Below, piece by piece: positions 21,367-35,439 of a stretch of 64,000 bases of DNA (position 1 is its first letter; each line of letters opens with the position of its first letter). The translations under genes were made by a program, and so were the position numbers. The notes beneath the pieces were generated by a model that saw only the letters and a program-made list of their open reading frames with translations, ran no database searches and had not been told where the DNA came from. The stretch covers positions 1-64,000 of the forward strand of contig JAVSCG010000032.1 in NCBI GenBank assembly GCA_037367355.1, read 5' to 3'. Source of the stretch: Neoscytalidium dimidiatum. Its lineage: Eukaryota; Ascomycota; Dothideomycetes; Botryosphaeriales; Botryosphaeriaceae.

Positions 21367-21857
21367 TATAACGACGGGGCCTTTATTACTAGGCTTCGGA
21401 GTTACCTAGTAGGTTCGGGTTTATCGAAGGGTTTACCTTAAAGACGAGAAAAGGGGAGCAATAATAGAATAAGAAGTTACGTAATATAGAAGTTCGATAG
21501 GCCTTATTACCTCTAAGTTAATATAGTATTAAATTAGAACTTTAAGTTAACTACGAGGGTTAAAATACTATCTAACGAGCGTGTCTATATACTATAGTAA
21601 AGCTATAATAATCTAGATCTAGGTATAGTAGATTTATCGGGGGTAGATATACGGTGCTTAGATTTATAGAGATCTAAAGTAGGCCGTACGTAATACGCGG
21701 CGCTTAGGTTCGTTTTCCGATTCCCGACTTCCTTAATCGTACGAGCGGCTAGTATTATCGTCCCGCCGCGCTCCTTCTTATCGACTTCCTACTTCCTATC
21801 CGTACGGGTTTATACCTTTTATAGCTGTAACGCCCGTATATTCTAGGGTTCGTAATA
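21367..21857 (-). repeat. 5' LTR of B1 (491 bp)
   Basis: Same termini as 7525-8015 and the same length, with scattered C/T and G/A differences. Followed by TATTC, the duplication also seen at 7520-7524. Confidence 0.92.
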
Positions 21858-24372
21858 TATTCGCTATCTAGAAACGTTATAACGTAGTAGCGTATAGCTA
21901 TTTCTATTATTTAGTTTATACGTTCGCTTTACCCGTTCGCTTATAAGTAGTAGGCTATAGTTATATATTAGGCGATTTCTAGCTTTTAATATACTTGCTT
22001 CTAGAAGTTAGATATAAAGCGGGGATCTCGATCTATAATTTAAATATATAGTAGGCCCTATCCGTAGAATAGTATAGTCTTAACGTATCGATCCGCCTAC
22101 GTCTCCGCTTTCTAGTTTTCTTTTTCTTTAAGTAATAGGACTTTCTTAGTAACCTTATAGATTACGATTAAAAGAGTATTATAAGCTTTTTTTATTAGGG
22201 AGAGTTTTACGATAAAGTTTATAGTTTAGATCTCTCTTAGAATAGCCGGCTTATAAATTAAATATAGCTCTCTATATAATTAATAGCGTTTTATTACGTA
22301 TAATTAATATTTTAGGTACTATTTTAGGTAGTTCTAGAGCTTCTTTACTAGATTCTTAATAAATATCGAGGTTCTAATCCTATTATAGGATCTCTAAAAT
22401 CCTCTATAATTCTACTTATCGTACGCTATCTCGAAGATTTCCTTCTCTACTAAGGTTAGAATATAGAAATAGTAGTAGCTATCTTCTAGATCTACGTAAT
22501 AGATTAAGCCGTTCCTTAGAAAAAAACGAAGTTCTTATACCGCCTCGAGAGGCTCGTCTTTATCTTTAAGTATCTATATATATAGCGCCCTTATTAACCG
22601 TCTTAATCGAGTACTTTATCGATTTTAGTTATTTTACTTCGTAGCCGAGACGATATTTCTTTCTTAGGTTAGCGGCCTTAGTTAGCGTATCGAGATTTAT
22701 ACTTTAACTCTAGGGTTCTATACGGCTCTATCCTTTATATTTTCGCTTACTAATCTGTCGACTACCTCTTCCCGCGCTACTTTACTAGCTGTCTCTTATT
22801 ATACTATACTACTTACGACTCGTCTAAGCGTTATTTCGTTATTCGATTTCCGCTACTTATTTCCTTATAGCCTTTTCTATAACTCCGTCTCGGCCTACTA
22901 GTACTCTTCTTTAGGCTAGTTACTATCGCCTTAGATAGCTACCTCTTTACGCTCTACTCTATCTTCGTTACGTTACTAATTACCTTACTCTTAATTTTAC
23001 TAATCGCGTAGCTTAGATTTATCGTTCGCGCGCGGTCTTTTCTACGAATTCTAATTTATCTAACGGCCCTAGTGCTTAGCTCTCGCTTTCGCGTCCACTC
23101 GGTCCGTCTTCTAAATTACTATTAATACGTTTTAGATACGAATCTAATACGGGTCGACGTTATAACCTTACTAGATCTTACGTTTAAACTCGTCTAATAA
23201 CTTAACTACTATAACCGTAAAGATATTAGTTAGGTTAAGAATTTCTAATATATTATCGTCTTACGCTTAATCTAGCTTTATAAGTAAGCGACTTAGTACG
23301 TCTAGTACTAGATACGTACGGCTAGGCCTATATAAAACTTTAAGTTTAAATTAGAAGATATACTAGCTAGCTATAACTAACTTTAGGTTTATCTTATCTA
23401 TCGCTAACGTCGTTTATAGATTATAATACTAAGCGATAAACGTTATCGTATAGTAATATATAAAGAAGTATATATTCTATTTTAGGCCTACGTATATTAA
23501 GTACTTAATTTTACGTAAGGTCTATACTATTCTAACTACTTTAAGCTCTATAGGCTAGTATCGTATTTTAGCTAACTTTAGCGCTTTAGAGAGGAATATA
23601 ATCGGTTAAATTTTCGCGTCTTTCTATAGTTAGACCTTTCCGTTAAATATAATAGAATCTAGGTCTCCCTCTATATAGTATACTAAAGCGCCTATACTAA
23701 GTTTTAACGTATCGATATCTACGTATAATCTACGGTTTAGGTCGTAATATACTAGCTATAGAGGATTTCTTAGATACGCTCGAATAGCTTCGTATACCGC
23801 TCTTCGTTCTTTTAGCGGAATAACTTTCGTCCGTTTAGTAAAGGCCTTTCTTACGTTACTCTTCTTAGGGCTTACTCTTAGTAAGGCTATCTTATAGTCT
23901 ATTAAGGGCTTAATAATAGCGGCGTAATAGAGAATCTTACTCTATAAAAACCCGGTTACGCTAATCTAGTACTCTAAATTCTTAAGCGTTTTAGAAAACG
24001 ATATCTCTATAAGAGCCTTAGTGCGTTCTTCCGTTAAGCCTAGCCTAAAAGTATTAACTTTCTATTCTAGTAGTATTATATACGGGTATCCGATAAAACT
24101 CTTTTTTAGTACGAGGCTAATTCCGATTCGGTCTAGCTTCTAGAAGACCTTATTAAGGTATTCTAGGTATTCCTATAATATACGACTATATATCGTAATA
24201 TCGTCGATATAGACTTTATAAAAGGTATAATATTTTCTTAGAATCGCGTCTAGTTATCTCTAGACGTATAATATTAAGTTAATATAACTTATAATCGCTA
24301 CGTTAAAGAATTCTTAATCGCGATACGAATTAATCGTTAATTTATAACGGTCGGCTTCTTTTACTATCTATT
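21858..24372 (-). pseudogene. pol: Family E gypsy pol relic: RT C-terminal half, RNase H, integrase
   Basis: Minus strand. The integrase core shows AYxxxANGxSERxNQ (about 21900-21990). To its right are integrase N-terminal and RNase H relics, and RT with YIDDITIYSR (about 24170-24200) followed by a TGFLRH-type block upstream of RNase H. RIP stops throughout. It joins 7524 on the left when B1 is removed and 30939 on the right when A3 is removed, so it is the middle of one element. Confidence 0.78.
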
Positions 24373-24756
24373 TATTACGCTGGGACTCTTTCTAGGGGGG
24401 TCGAGGCACGTCGTTAGACAGCTTAGGCTTTCTAGAGCCGATATAGTAGTAGGTAGGGGAGGTTTATTTAATAGTAGGGTAGGAATTAATTAATAAGTTA
24501 ACTACGAGGGTCCTAACTACGCTAAATAAGTATAGTCTATATATAGTAAGTAATCGGTACGATTAGTAGTAATCTATAATATTAACCTACTAATTAATAC
24601 TAATTAGTAGTCTAAGCTCTACTAAGCGAGTATACGGTAGTTTAGCGTATTAGTATCGGTAGATATTCTACCGAGTAAGCCCCGAGTTAGTTACGTAGGC
24701 GGTAAGTAGTCGTAGGATTTCGTTATCCGTCTTTTCTAGGCGACTATACCGTAATA
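24373..24756 (-). repeat. 3' LTR of A3
   Basis: RIPed A-type LTR (TATTACGC...CCGTAATA). A pyrimidine tract CTATCCCCCC follows, the minus-strand polypurine tract. Confidence 0.94.
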
Positions 24757-24849
24757 CTATCCCCCCTCTAGATAACCTTCGGCCCGAAGATCGAGTATAA
24801 AGGTAGTTAAGCTCTCTACTTAGTTTTCTTAAGGTTATTTCTTATCGTT

Positions 24850-25485
24850 ATATCTAGTTCCGCTCGTCGATACGCGCTTCTTACCCGTATCCTTCGTAAC
24901 GGTACTAACGCTCTTAGACGTTATTCTTTTTACGTAGAGAGACCTTATCTTCGTTATCTTATATCGCCGGATTCTAAGAGGTATTACGAGTATACTAAGT
25001 GAGGCTACTTTTATTCCTTTCCTTCTAATATAGCTTCCCCTATTAAGTTTCGTCGTATAGATTAATAACGGAACCGGGTACGGGCTTAGATTAAGTAGAC
25101 CTAGCGCGAGATCGAAAGGGATAAGGCTAAGATTTAGCGGTTATAAGAGGAGGCTTAACGTTTAGTTCGTCGTACCGCTACTTCTCGGTCTAAGATAATC
25201 CGCCTATTACGAATACTTTCCTTTCTAGATTCCCGGAGTTAGAAGTTATTTAAGCGGGAGTTAGCGGCTATTACGGCTAAGGAGGCGTAAGAGGCGCGGG
25301 CGGCTTAGAGGTCCTTATTATCTAGTTTAGGCGGTAGTAACGTAGCGGATTCCGACGGGCTAGTTCCTTAAGAGGCACCGGTAGACTAGTTTTAGATATC
25401 CTTAACGCCTCCTCTAAGGTTTACGTCGTAGGATAATACTCTAGGTTTAGGCGGTTAGAGTTTTATCGGTAGTATTTATAGATAA
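24850..25485 (+). pseudogene. Antisense zinc-cluster/coiled-coil gene of A3, RIPed fossil
   Basis: The plus-strand frame opposite to A3 runs 212 codons from 24850 (ATA for ATG) to TAA at 25485. It has no frameshift, and all other stops can be explained by RIP. It is colinear with the A1 antisense gene. Cys positions appear as Tyr (RRYSFY...), then ASPIKFRR, a coiled coil and a Gly-rich C-terminus. It shows that the A-type protein was about 211 residues and intronless when this copy inserted. It overlaps the 3' end of pol. Confidence 0.65.
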
Positions 25486-25499
25486 GTTCCTCGTAGTTA

Positions 25500-28400
25500 A
25501 GGTAAGAGATTAGTTCCTATAAGGGTTTCTACGGGTTCCCGGCGGAATCCGCTCCTTTCTATTTAATAAGGTACTTAAATTAACCGTCGATCTAGTCTCT
25601 ATCTAGGATTTTCTCTACGTCCTATTCTTTATCGGCGTTATCGGGGTATATTTTAAGTTCTAGGTTAGGTTCGGCGTTACTATATATAGGTTCGAGTAAA
25701 GAGATATAGAAAACTAGGTATATACCTACTTATTCTAGTAATCTAAGTTTAAAGAAAATAGGTAAAAGTTTTTTCTTAATTTAGTAGGGTCCGATTTTCT
25801 TATAGTCTAATTTATCGTTTAATTATATTATTTTAATATTTTTTCTAAGGAGCTAGACTTTATCCCCCTCCTTTAGGGGCGGCGACGTCTAGCGCCGTTT
25901 ATTATAGTATATAGCTATTCGATATATAGTAAATTTAATATCTCGGGCTAGTTCCTAGTATAGTTCGTATAGCTAGTCTACTCTAAGTATAGCTTTTTAG
26001 GCGAGTACTTCGCAGATCTAGGGTTCTCCGAAGATAGTAGAGTCGAATCCGTAGTTAGCGTAGAAGGGCGTAGTTTATATAGCTTCTATTAATATACTAT
26101 TATACGCGTATTAGGCTAATAGTAGGAGTTCGACCTAGTTATTTTATCTATAGTTTAGGTAGAATCTTAGGTACTATTCTAGTATCTAGTTAGTTCGTTC
26201 CGTTTATCTATTAGTTTACGGGTATACCGTTATTAATATCTTATATTTAGTTTCTAACTTATAGACTAGGGTTTACTAGAACTTAGCTCTAAATTGTAGG
26301 TCTCGGTTCGTAATTAGTTTCTTAGGCATCCTATAGTAGGCGAAGATATATCTAAGAAAGAGGTAGGCGTAGCCCTCTACTCCGATTTTCTTATTATAAG
26401 GGATAAAGTATGCCTATTTTATTAGACGGTCGACGATAAATAGGATAGTATTATATCGTACTTTAGTTACGGGGTCTACTAAATTTAGTAGGTCGGTAAT
26501 AAAATCTATTATAACCGATTTCTAGGGTTTAGTTAGTATTATAATAAGCTATAGTTATCCGTATAGTATATATCGTGCCGCCTTATTCTTTACGTATTCG
26601 TTATATTCCTAGATGACTTTCTCTACTATTTTCCTTATTTAGGGAAAGTAGAAGTATCTTATAAGCCGTTTTAAGGTTCTTATTCTTTCTAGGTATTCGT
26701 AAACTACGAACTCGTAGTATTTCTTTATTAGCCGTTTACGTAGGGGTATAGATACGTAGATTTTTCCGCGGAATAGTATATTACCTCTATAGTCTTAGAC
26801 TAGGTTAGAGTCGTTATATTCGGAGGTATCTATTCGTTAAAGTAGTTCTTAGAATAGCGGATTATTATTATATTTTCCTTAGATAATTTATTCCTAAGTA
26901 GCGGTATTATCTCCTTCCTCGTTTACTATTTCTTTCGTAGTTTCTCTAAGTGTTAGTATAGGTTCCTTATCCGGCGGTTCCTCTTCGTCCTCCGGCTCTT
27001 ACTCTAGTATTAGGTCTCGTAGAGGTTCGTCGTCGTCGATAGGGCTCCCTAGCCTTATAATAGGTGCTAGTATTCGTTCTTCCTAGGATACGTCGGATTC
27101 TTTAATAATTCGGGGGCGGTTAGAGCCTAACGTACCGTCGCTATTTTATCGTAGTACTACTAGTAATAGTTCTAGCTTTCCTTCTACGTAGTCGGCTCTA
27201 CGGCTAAGTACGTCGGCCTTACTATTTTTACTTTCTTTACGGTAGTAGATCTTAAAGTAGAAGGGGGCGAGTTATTCTACCTATTATACTTATCTTCTAT
27301 TTAATACCTTAGTAGTTATAAAGTATTCTAGATTCTTATAATCCGAATATACCGTGATTTCGTAGTTAGCTCCCTTAAGGTAGTATCGCTATTTCTTAAA
27401 TACGATAATAATTACGAGTAGTTCTTTATTATATATCTCGTAATTAAATTCCGTAGGCGATATTTTTTAGGAGTAATACGTAATAGGGTATAACCTTCCC
27501 TTATCGTCTGGCTAGCTAAGGGTGGCGCCGATAGTATAGTTAGATACGTCGGTTTCGAGGTAGAGTAGCTTATCGGGGTCGAATATAATTAGTACCGGTA
27601 CTTCTACGAAGGCCCTTTTAAGTTAGTTAAACGCCTCTTACTAGGGTTCCTTCTAGGCGAAGAGGGTATCCTTTCGGGTAAGTCGGATTAGTAGTTCGGC
27701 TATATATAAGTATCGTTCGATAAATCGTCGGTAGAAGTTAGTAAATTCTAAAAAGGCTTATATTTCTTTAACGTTCTTTAGTTCTAGCTACTTTAGAATA
27801 TCTTCTACCTTTTTTAGGTTTATAACTACCTTTCCTAGTTTAATAATAAAGCCTAGGAATTCTACCTTTTAGGTATAGAAGGTGTATTTTTCTAGTTTAA
27901 CGGAGAGGTTATATTCGAGTAGTTTTTAGAGGACTTTAGATATATATTTCTTATATTCTTTAAGGGTTTCTAAGTATATTAGAATATCGTCGAGGTAGAC
28001 TATATAGAATCGGTCTAGGTATTCCCGTAGAACGTAGTCAACGAGGGCTTAGAATATAGCAGGAGCGTTAGTAAGTTCGAAAGATATTACTAAGTACTTA
28101 TATAGGCCGTATCGAGTTCTAAATATAGTTTTCCATTTATATTCTTCCTTAATTCGGATAAGGTAGTACCTATTCCGTAGGTCTAGCTTAGTAAAGAACC
28201 GCGCTCCGGAGAGGCGATCCCTTAGTTCGTCGATACGAGGTAGAGGGTAGCGGTCTTTAATAGTAATATCGTTTAGGAATCTATAATCTATATAGAGGCG
28301 TAACTTACCTCCGGGCTTTAGTATAAAGAGGACGGGGAATCCTACTAAGAACTAAGAGGGTCGGATATATCCCTTCTTTAGTAATAAGTCTAAGTATTCC

Positions 28401-30554
28401 CTTATTACTTATAACTCCCTTTCCGATATTAGATATAAGGGTCTAAATCGGGGTTTAGTACCTAGTTTTAGGTTAATCTTATAGTCCTATAGTTTATATT
28501 CCGGTAGTACGTCTTTAATTTTTTCTCTAAAAATTTTCTTAAACCGGTAGTATTCCTTAGAAACGCTATTAAGGTATTATTCGTATATCCTAGTAGGGTT
28601 ATCTCCTTCTACGAGTATCGGGTAGTCTGGTTTTTCTCGTCTAGTAGTACTAATCTATTAAGTTCTTTCCTTATTCGTAGTAGTAGGGCGATACTATATT
28701 ATTCTAATTACTTACTCCTTCTTTCGGATCCTTTCTAGCGTAGCTTTCGAAATTAGGCTTACGTAGGTAATCGGTTCGGTTATAGTACGTGGTTTCTATT
28801 CTAGTTCTTAATTTCGTTCTCTAGACTTAAGGGTGATTCCTCTATTATTCTAATCGTATTATATTTTCTATTTCTTTTACTAAGGAATGCCTAGAATAAT
28901 ATTATACTTAGGGATCCTAGTAACGTCTAGATAGATACGTTCTCTATGGTTTTTATATTCGAGGGTTAGTTTTAGGGTTTCGATAATTACCTTTCTATCT
29001 CTAAAGGAGCTAGGGAATCTATTAACGGTTCTTAGCTAATATAGTTAGTCCTTTTCTCTAGATTTTAGATTGGCTTTTTCTATAAATCGGTTTAAGACGT
29101 AGTTTCCTTATAATTCGGAGTCGATAAGGGTAAGCGCTCGTCGTCTATTAATCCTTATTATAATAACCTAGTAGTTCCCGTATTCTACGGAATCCCCCGC
29201 TTTCTAGTAGGTGTCCTATAGTTTTCCGGTCGATACTACTATGTCCTATAGGGTAGGAAGCTCGCCTACTATAGCCCTAGTTTAGTAGGCGTTTCTAGTT
29301 TTTAGGTAGTACCATTAATATTCTTAGCCTCCTAGTAAATAGGGTAGGCCTTAATACTATAAGTAGACTAGTAGATAGTATTATAGTTAGAGGTCTTAGG
29401 TCGTCCTTTAGTAGCCGAGGTAGTTTTCTTATCGTTAGTCCGCTAGTTACTAGTTTATTTATCTAGGTAGTTTCTACTAATATATCCGTACTTTCTATAG
29501 TAAAAGTAAAGGCCCTTTTCGCGCCGTCTTTATTCTTCCTCCGGCGCTAGCCGAGGGTTTCGTCGTTAGTTAGTATCTAAGTCTATAGGGTCCCCTAGAG
29601 GTAGGTTATTTTAGGGTTACGAGGTATTAGCCAAGTATCGAGTTTAGCCTATTTCTTATCTAAAGTTAAATAGTTATTAGTCGACTTAGATAGCCGTATT
29701 AATAGTCTCGCTAAGGTCCCTAGATAATCCTATACGGGCGAATTCGGCCTTTATATTATGCTTTAGCCCTTTATAAAAGATATATTTAAGGGATTAGTCG
29801 TTCTAATTAAGGTAGGAGGCGAGTATACGGAATTCCGTAACGTATTCTAAGACTAATCGAGTTTATCGGAGGTCCTAAATTCGAAGGGCGGCCTCCTACT
29901 CCTCGTTTTTACTACTAAAGGCTTACCTAATTACGTTGGCGAAGCGATTATAGTTAGCGAATAGGCTACTAGTTTCCGTACGTAGGATAGCCGAGCGGAA
30001 GTCCTTTCGATAGGGTTTAAACTATCGTACTACGTTATCTCGGAGGTAGGTTCCTACGAAGCGGACTCTTTCCTTATTATCCTTAAATAACGTTTTATAG
30101 AACTCGAAGTAGTTTTCTAACTAGGCTAGGAAATCGTTAAGTTTACGCCAATCTCTATCGTAGATATTAGGGGTCTTAATCTTTAGCTTAGTGTCGTATC
30201 GGGTCGGTTCCGGTATCGCGGGGGTAGCTAGTATAGAAGGCTATATAGTACGGTTAACGGTAAAGGCTTATCCTTAAATAAAGTACTCTAGAAGGACTTA
30301 ACTATAGTTATCGCTAGCGTCTTTTAGTACTCTAGATCCGTTAATTACTCGACTTAAGAAGGCTATACCCGAGGAATACGCTTTCGAAATAAGTAGTCTT
30401 ATATTAAGGGCTAGGTTTTTAGGAATTAAGGGACGGATTAACTAAAGCTAATTCTCCTCCGTCGAGAGGTTATTCCTAATTTCGGTCTAGGATATTATAG
30501 TTAGTAGTTTTTAGGGTAGGTTTACCTCCGGTGCCTATAAAAAGGTAGTTAAAG
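25500..30554 (-). pseudogene. A3 gag-pol relic
   Basis: Minus-strand fossil colinear with A2. Gag lies at about 29280-30500, protease about 28900-29160, RT about 27800-28400 (YLDD region near 27980), RNase H about 27300-27600, integrase about 25800-26900 and chromodomain about 25500-25620. Nearly every Gln, Trp and some Arg codons are TAA/TAG. Unlike A1 and A2, few indels are visible, so it helps to judge the frameshifts there. Confidence 0.88.
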
Positions 30555-30938
30555 TATTACGCCGGGACTCTTTCTAGGGGGGTCGGGGCGCGTCGTTAGA
30601 TAGCTTAGGCTTTCTAGGGCCGATATAGTAGTAGGTAGGGGAGGTTCATTTAATAGTAGGGTAGAAATTAATTAATAAGTTAACTACGAGGGTTCTAACT
30701 ACGCTAAATAAGTGTAGTTTATATATAGTAAGTAATCGGTACGATTAGTAGTAATCTATAATATTAACCTACTAATTAATACTAATTAGTGGTCCGAGCT
30801 CTACTAAGCGAGTATACGGTGGTTTAGCGTATTAGTATCGGTAGGTATTCTACCGAGTAAGCCCCGAGTTAGTTACGTAGGCGGTAAGTAGTTGTAGGGT
30901 TTCGTTATCCGCCTTTTCTAGGCGACTATACCGTAATA
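30555..30938 (-). repeat. 5' LTR of A3
   Basis: RIPed A-type LTR, same length as its partner. GGTAGTTAAAG just to its left is the RIPed candidate self-priming site. Followed by CTATT. Confidence 0.94.
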
Positions 30939-33900
30939 CTATTAGTAAAAGAAGGATATTACGTTAACGACTATAATATATCGATACCCTCGTATCGCGT
31001 TAATAATATTATTCTAACTTAGAACTAGATACGAGTTCTTCTACGAAATTCTATTAAGGCCGCGGATATCTACTACTACTCTAAGCTTCTCTATCTAGAC
31101 GTTATTTTTTCTAATCTATCTCTATACTACGAAGACTAGAAAGCCGAAGACGATATATTTTCTTATCTAGCTTAACTTTTCTTAGTCGTAAAGCTTATCG
31201 AAGACTTTATTAATAATCCCTCTCTTTTTTACTAATAGTAGATAAATCTTCGTAGCTAACTTCGTTAATTCGCTCTAGTTCTCTTTTAGCGGTATTTCTA
31301 TATAATCTTCGATAGAAATTTTTACGGCTAAAGGTTTATTCTTCTATAGATTAGAATAGCGATTTACTACCTCTACTAGGGCTTATATAGTTTCCTCGTC
31401 GCTATAGACTATAACGCTATTATCTAGTATAGTTTCTATTAACGGATTAATATTATCGGCGTTTAAGCCTACTAGTATATAATCGTCGCTATCGATTTAT
31501 ACTAAGCGTAATACCTCGATATTATATAGATAACCTAGTAGGTAGTATTTTAGAATCGTAATAGACTCGTCTAAGTTATTACGTATCTATACGGCCTCTA
31601 AGTTCTAATCTATTATATATATATAGGTTATTATTCTAATCTTACCGTCTTCTTACTTCTTAGAGATAAATTCGAAATCTCTTCCTTCTAATAAGACCTT
31701 TATAAATTAAATCTTTACCGGTATAATCGACTTTACTAATAGAACTATATCGCGTTTCGCTCTAGCTTTTACGCCGTTTATTACTTATTTAGAGCGTATT
31801 CTAGTTTCTATTAGTATTCTAGTATCTTAGTAGGTTATAACCTTAATCGTTTATTCTAGTACGTCTAGTATTATTCTAATAGGTCTTATAATATCTATTT
31901 ATACTAGAATCGTTCTTTAATAATCTTTAACTAGGTAAATTTCTTAAATAAACGAAATCTAGATTTAGGCGCCTTTAGACTAAGCTCTAAATCTAAATCT
32001 TAGTAGAATATACTCTTTATAGTATATTAGTTCTCCGTTAATTCTAGCTACTAAAATTAGATTCTTTATTTATATTAGCTAGAAGCTACTAATTCCGGCT
32101 TTACTTAGTAAAGATCGATCTAAGATTAATATACGATAGCCTAAATCTATTATAACCTCTATCTCTTTAATACTATCCCCGAGTCTAGCTTTAGCCGTCG
32201 AGAAATTCTAATTTCTAAACGCTACTTCTAGGAAGATTTCTAGTATTATATTCGAATATATTATAATTTCTGGGTCTTATAGTACTTCTTCTAACGGAGG
32301 AATAGCGGCTAATTATATCGTCTTTTAAATTACTAGATTAACTAACCTAGTGGTTAGCTTCTTTATCTTCTTACCTTTACTATACTCCTCCTAAATATAG
32401 AAGTATAGCTTATTTCTTAACGGCTAGATAGTTACGTAATTCTAATACTAATAAATCCCGTTTTAGGACTTACTAGATAGTATTACTCGTATAGTAAGTC
32501 TCGTTTCTTAACTTTCTTAGTTATCCGACTAAAGATTATTTAATACGACTACTAGTCTATTAAATATCGTTTGTAGAAAGTAGTTTCGAGTTACCGAGTT
32601 ATTCGATTCGTCGCTAGATAGCGTACTCTCGCTCTTAGAAATAGAGAAGTCGGTCTTCTTTCGATCTAACTCCTTCTAGCTTTCTTAATCGATATCCGTA
32701 TAATAAGCGTATAGCTTCTCTTTCTTTTACTTATCGCGGTCTCGATCGTAGTTCCTTTCTTAGTTACGCTTTTTATAATAATCTAAATTACGATCTCTAT
32801 CTCGTTCGCGACTTCTATTCCGCTTATATTTATAGCTCTTACTACGTTCGCGATCTTTACTCCGCTAGCGATTAGAGTTACCGTAACGTCGATTCTTCTA
32901 GTAACGATCGATACGCTTCCTATTATTACGGGAATTATACTTACGATTCTATCTCGAAGAGCCTATATTAGCGTACTTTATCTTATAGTCCTCGTTCCTT
33001 ATTAGATTCTACTAGGTTAAAGCTCGTTTCTCGGCTCTCTTAATATATCTCTCTATCGTTATTTTAGACGAGGGAGGTCTTAGGTCTCTACGTAGTTAAA
33101 CGTAGATTCTCTCGTACGCTTATAATAATTAGCCTTATATTAAGAAGATATCGATATCTTTCGCTAGTCGTATATATTCCGCGATAAATTATCCGACGGA
33201 TTAACTTTTATATACTTCCTAGAATCCGTACTTTTTTCGCTATAATTCGCGCTATACTTAGCTTGGGCTCTTTTTAAATCTTCGAAGTATTTTCTTCGAC
33301 TAACGGTCGACGCGTTTTCCGTCTTATAGCTATTTATAGTCGCTACTCGTAAGCTAGCTAATATACTAGGCTTATATTATATCTTTTAGGCACTTATATA
33401 AATTCCTTTGAATAATATTGTTACGGGTAGCTATTATTTCGTATTTAGTAGCTTCTACGAATTAGCGGATACTTTAGTAATAGAACTTTCCGCTTCGAAT
33501 TACTATTTCTTTATCGGCTTCGTTATCTTTTAGCTTTAGATCCGGGTTAAAAAAACCTAGCTCTTCTAGCTTAAATTTCTATTATCGAGTTTCTTCGTCT
33601 AACGACGACTCGTCATCGAAAGAGAAGATTAAAGAACCTCTACGCTAGATATACCTCTTACGTTTCGCTTTACGCGGGCGTCTATCGTCTTCTAAGAAAG
33701 AGTTAAGTTAAGTTATCTTTCTATATTTTTTCTTCTTCTTTCTCTTCTTCTTTCGTATACTATTCTTAGCCTCTATATCCGACGAACTTAAGGTAGAGCT
33801 TAAACTCGAATTAGGATCGTCGTTCGAATTCTAAGTTACTAGACTAAGTTAGTTTTCTTTATTCTAGAAAGTATTATCTTCTTTATATTAATCCTAGCTT

Positions 33901-35200
33901 TACTCTATTATACCGCGTTACGAGGCTAAGTTCTATAGCGTAGAGAAATCCGCGTATACTTCTCTATCTCGACGTTTCGAGTTTATAATCTCTTCGTTAA
34001 CTATCTTCTAAATTATCTTCTATACGTCGTATTTCTATTACGGGTTTACGCGTATTTAGGTAGGTTAGACTTATAGTTATATAGTTAGATTAGAAACTTT
34101 TATCTTCTAGACCGCTAGATTAGAGTCTTCCTCTACTAACTATATTATTATCTATCGGAGCTTCGCGATTAGGTAGTTAACTTCGTCTTAGGTATATAGC
34201 CGGATATTTCTAGACTATACTTCGCGTTCTATTAACTTATATACTTCGTTATCTAAATCGTTATTTCTATAACTTAGTTCTACTTTAGCTAGACCTTATA
34301 TAGTAGATTCTTTAGCTTTTAGGGCTATCTCTAAGGGTTAGAATAGAGCTACTAGTCTAATACCTTTCTAGTTTCTTAACCGAGCGGATATAGGTACTAG
34401 TAGGTATCTTAGTTAAATAACTTTAAGATCGTCTTCTAGGTCTAACGAATATATTAACGAGGATAAAGTTATTATAATTAGGTCCCGAAAGCTCTACTTT
34501 TATATCCCGGATAGTAAATTCTACTCTAATTTATCTACTATTTAACTATTAGATTCGGTTAGGTTTACCGTTAAGACGAGAAACTAATTACTAGGAGATA
34601 ACGAGTTAGATAGTTCGACTAGTAGATTCGGCTAGAATCCGTAGTTACGTAGAGAAATTCTAGGCTTTAGGTTCTCTAAATTCTAGTTCTCGTTCTTACG
34701 GTCGTATTCCTTAAAACGCTACTCGAATACTAGACTCTTACGAATACCGGTCTCCTCTAATTAAATAGCGAACTTACGTACGGCTTATAATACTAGTTCC
34801 TTAATATTCGTTTTAATATACTAATTTAGCGGGTACTAATACGAGTACTTAGTAGCCGCTCTTAAATTACGAGTCTCTCTTTCCGACTCTACGATTTCGT
34901 AGGGTCTAGATTTAGAATAAAGGCTAATAGTAGCTTTTACTAATAGTACTACTTTACTAACTAGCGCCGCGATTACTTTCCGATTTTTTTAACTTTCGTT
35001 ATAGAAGGCGGAAAAGTAATACGCGGTTCGCTAAATCGTTTTCGGAACTTTTAGAAGACGATCTAGCGTTACGACTAGTTATTTCGATACTACTTAAAAT
35101 CTATTTTATTAATAGGTTTCGAGAAGAAGCGCTTATTAGCGGCGCTACTCTCTACGCCTTCTATTCTTAGCTAGCTTCGCAATTCGCGAGCTATTAAAGG
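30939..35200 (-). pseudogene. Family E gypsy relic: RT N-terminal half, protease and gag region
   Basis: Continues family E from 24372 after removal of A3. The reading ...VVNVISFFYQ... joins ...RYKLT... across the site. Further right the minus strand holds the upstream pol and a long, charged gag-like region (about 32400-35100) with RIP stops. An acidic stretch lies near 33600. The 5' LTR of E is not recognised. Confidence 0.6.
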
Positions 35201-35439
35201 TTGTTTTCCCTATATATAAGACTACTAAAGAGATAAATTTCTTATAGAGAAAAGGAGAATCTCTTATACGTTCTAAGTATATACTTTAATCTCTAATCTC
35301 TTATACTTTAGGTCGCCGTATCTTAGTATAGCGTTAAGGGGTTCGTCTCGAACGCTTAATTAGTAGAGGTTTACGAGCTACGAAAGCGAATCTAGCTCGC
35401 TAAAGATATACGGGTTCGCGCTATTCGCGAGAATTCTTA
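35201..35439. other. RIPed sequence without recognisable gene
   Basis: AT-rich RIPed DNA between the family E relic and a B-like LTR fragment. It may contain the missing 5' LTR of E, but I see no paired terminus. Confidence 0.4.

Larger units (their letters stand above)
7525..21857 (-). mobile_element. RIPed gypsy element B1, interrupted by A2
   Basis: A full-length element of about 7.65 kb after removal of the nested A2. Both LTRs are 491 bp (7525-8015 and 21367-21857). The target-site duplication is TATTC (7520-7524 and 21858-21862). It lies in the integrase gene of family E. The coding strand is minus: gag at the right, pol in the middle, an antisense gene next to the left LTR. RIP has erased almost every CpA/TpG. 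Confidence 0.93.
24373..30938 (-). mobile_element. RIPed full-length gypsy element A3 (A type)
   Basis: 6566 bp, LTRs 24373-24756 and 30555-30938 (both 384 bp), target-site duplication CTATT (24368-24372 and 30939-30943). Inserted into RT of family E. It is colinear with A2 through gag and pol, but has the A-type U3 and antisense gene like A1. RIP is heavy but indels are few, so reading frames can be followed. Confidence 0.95.
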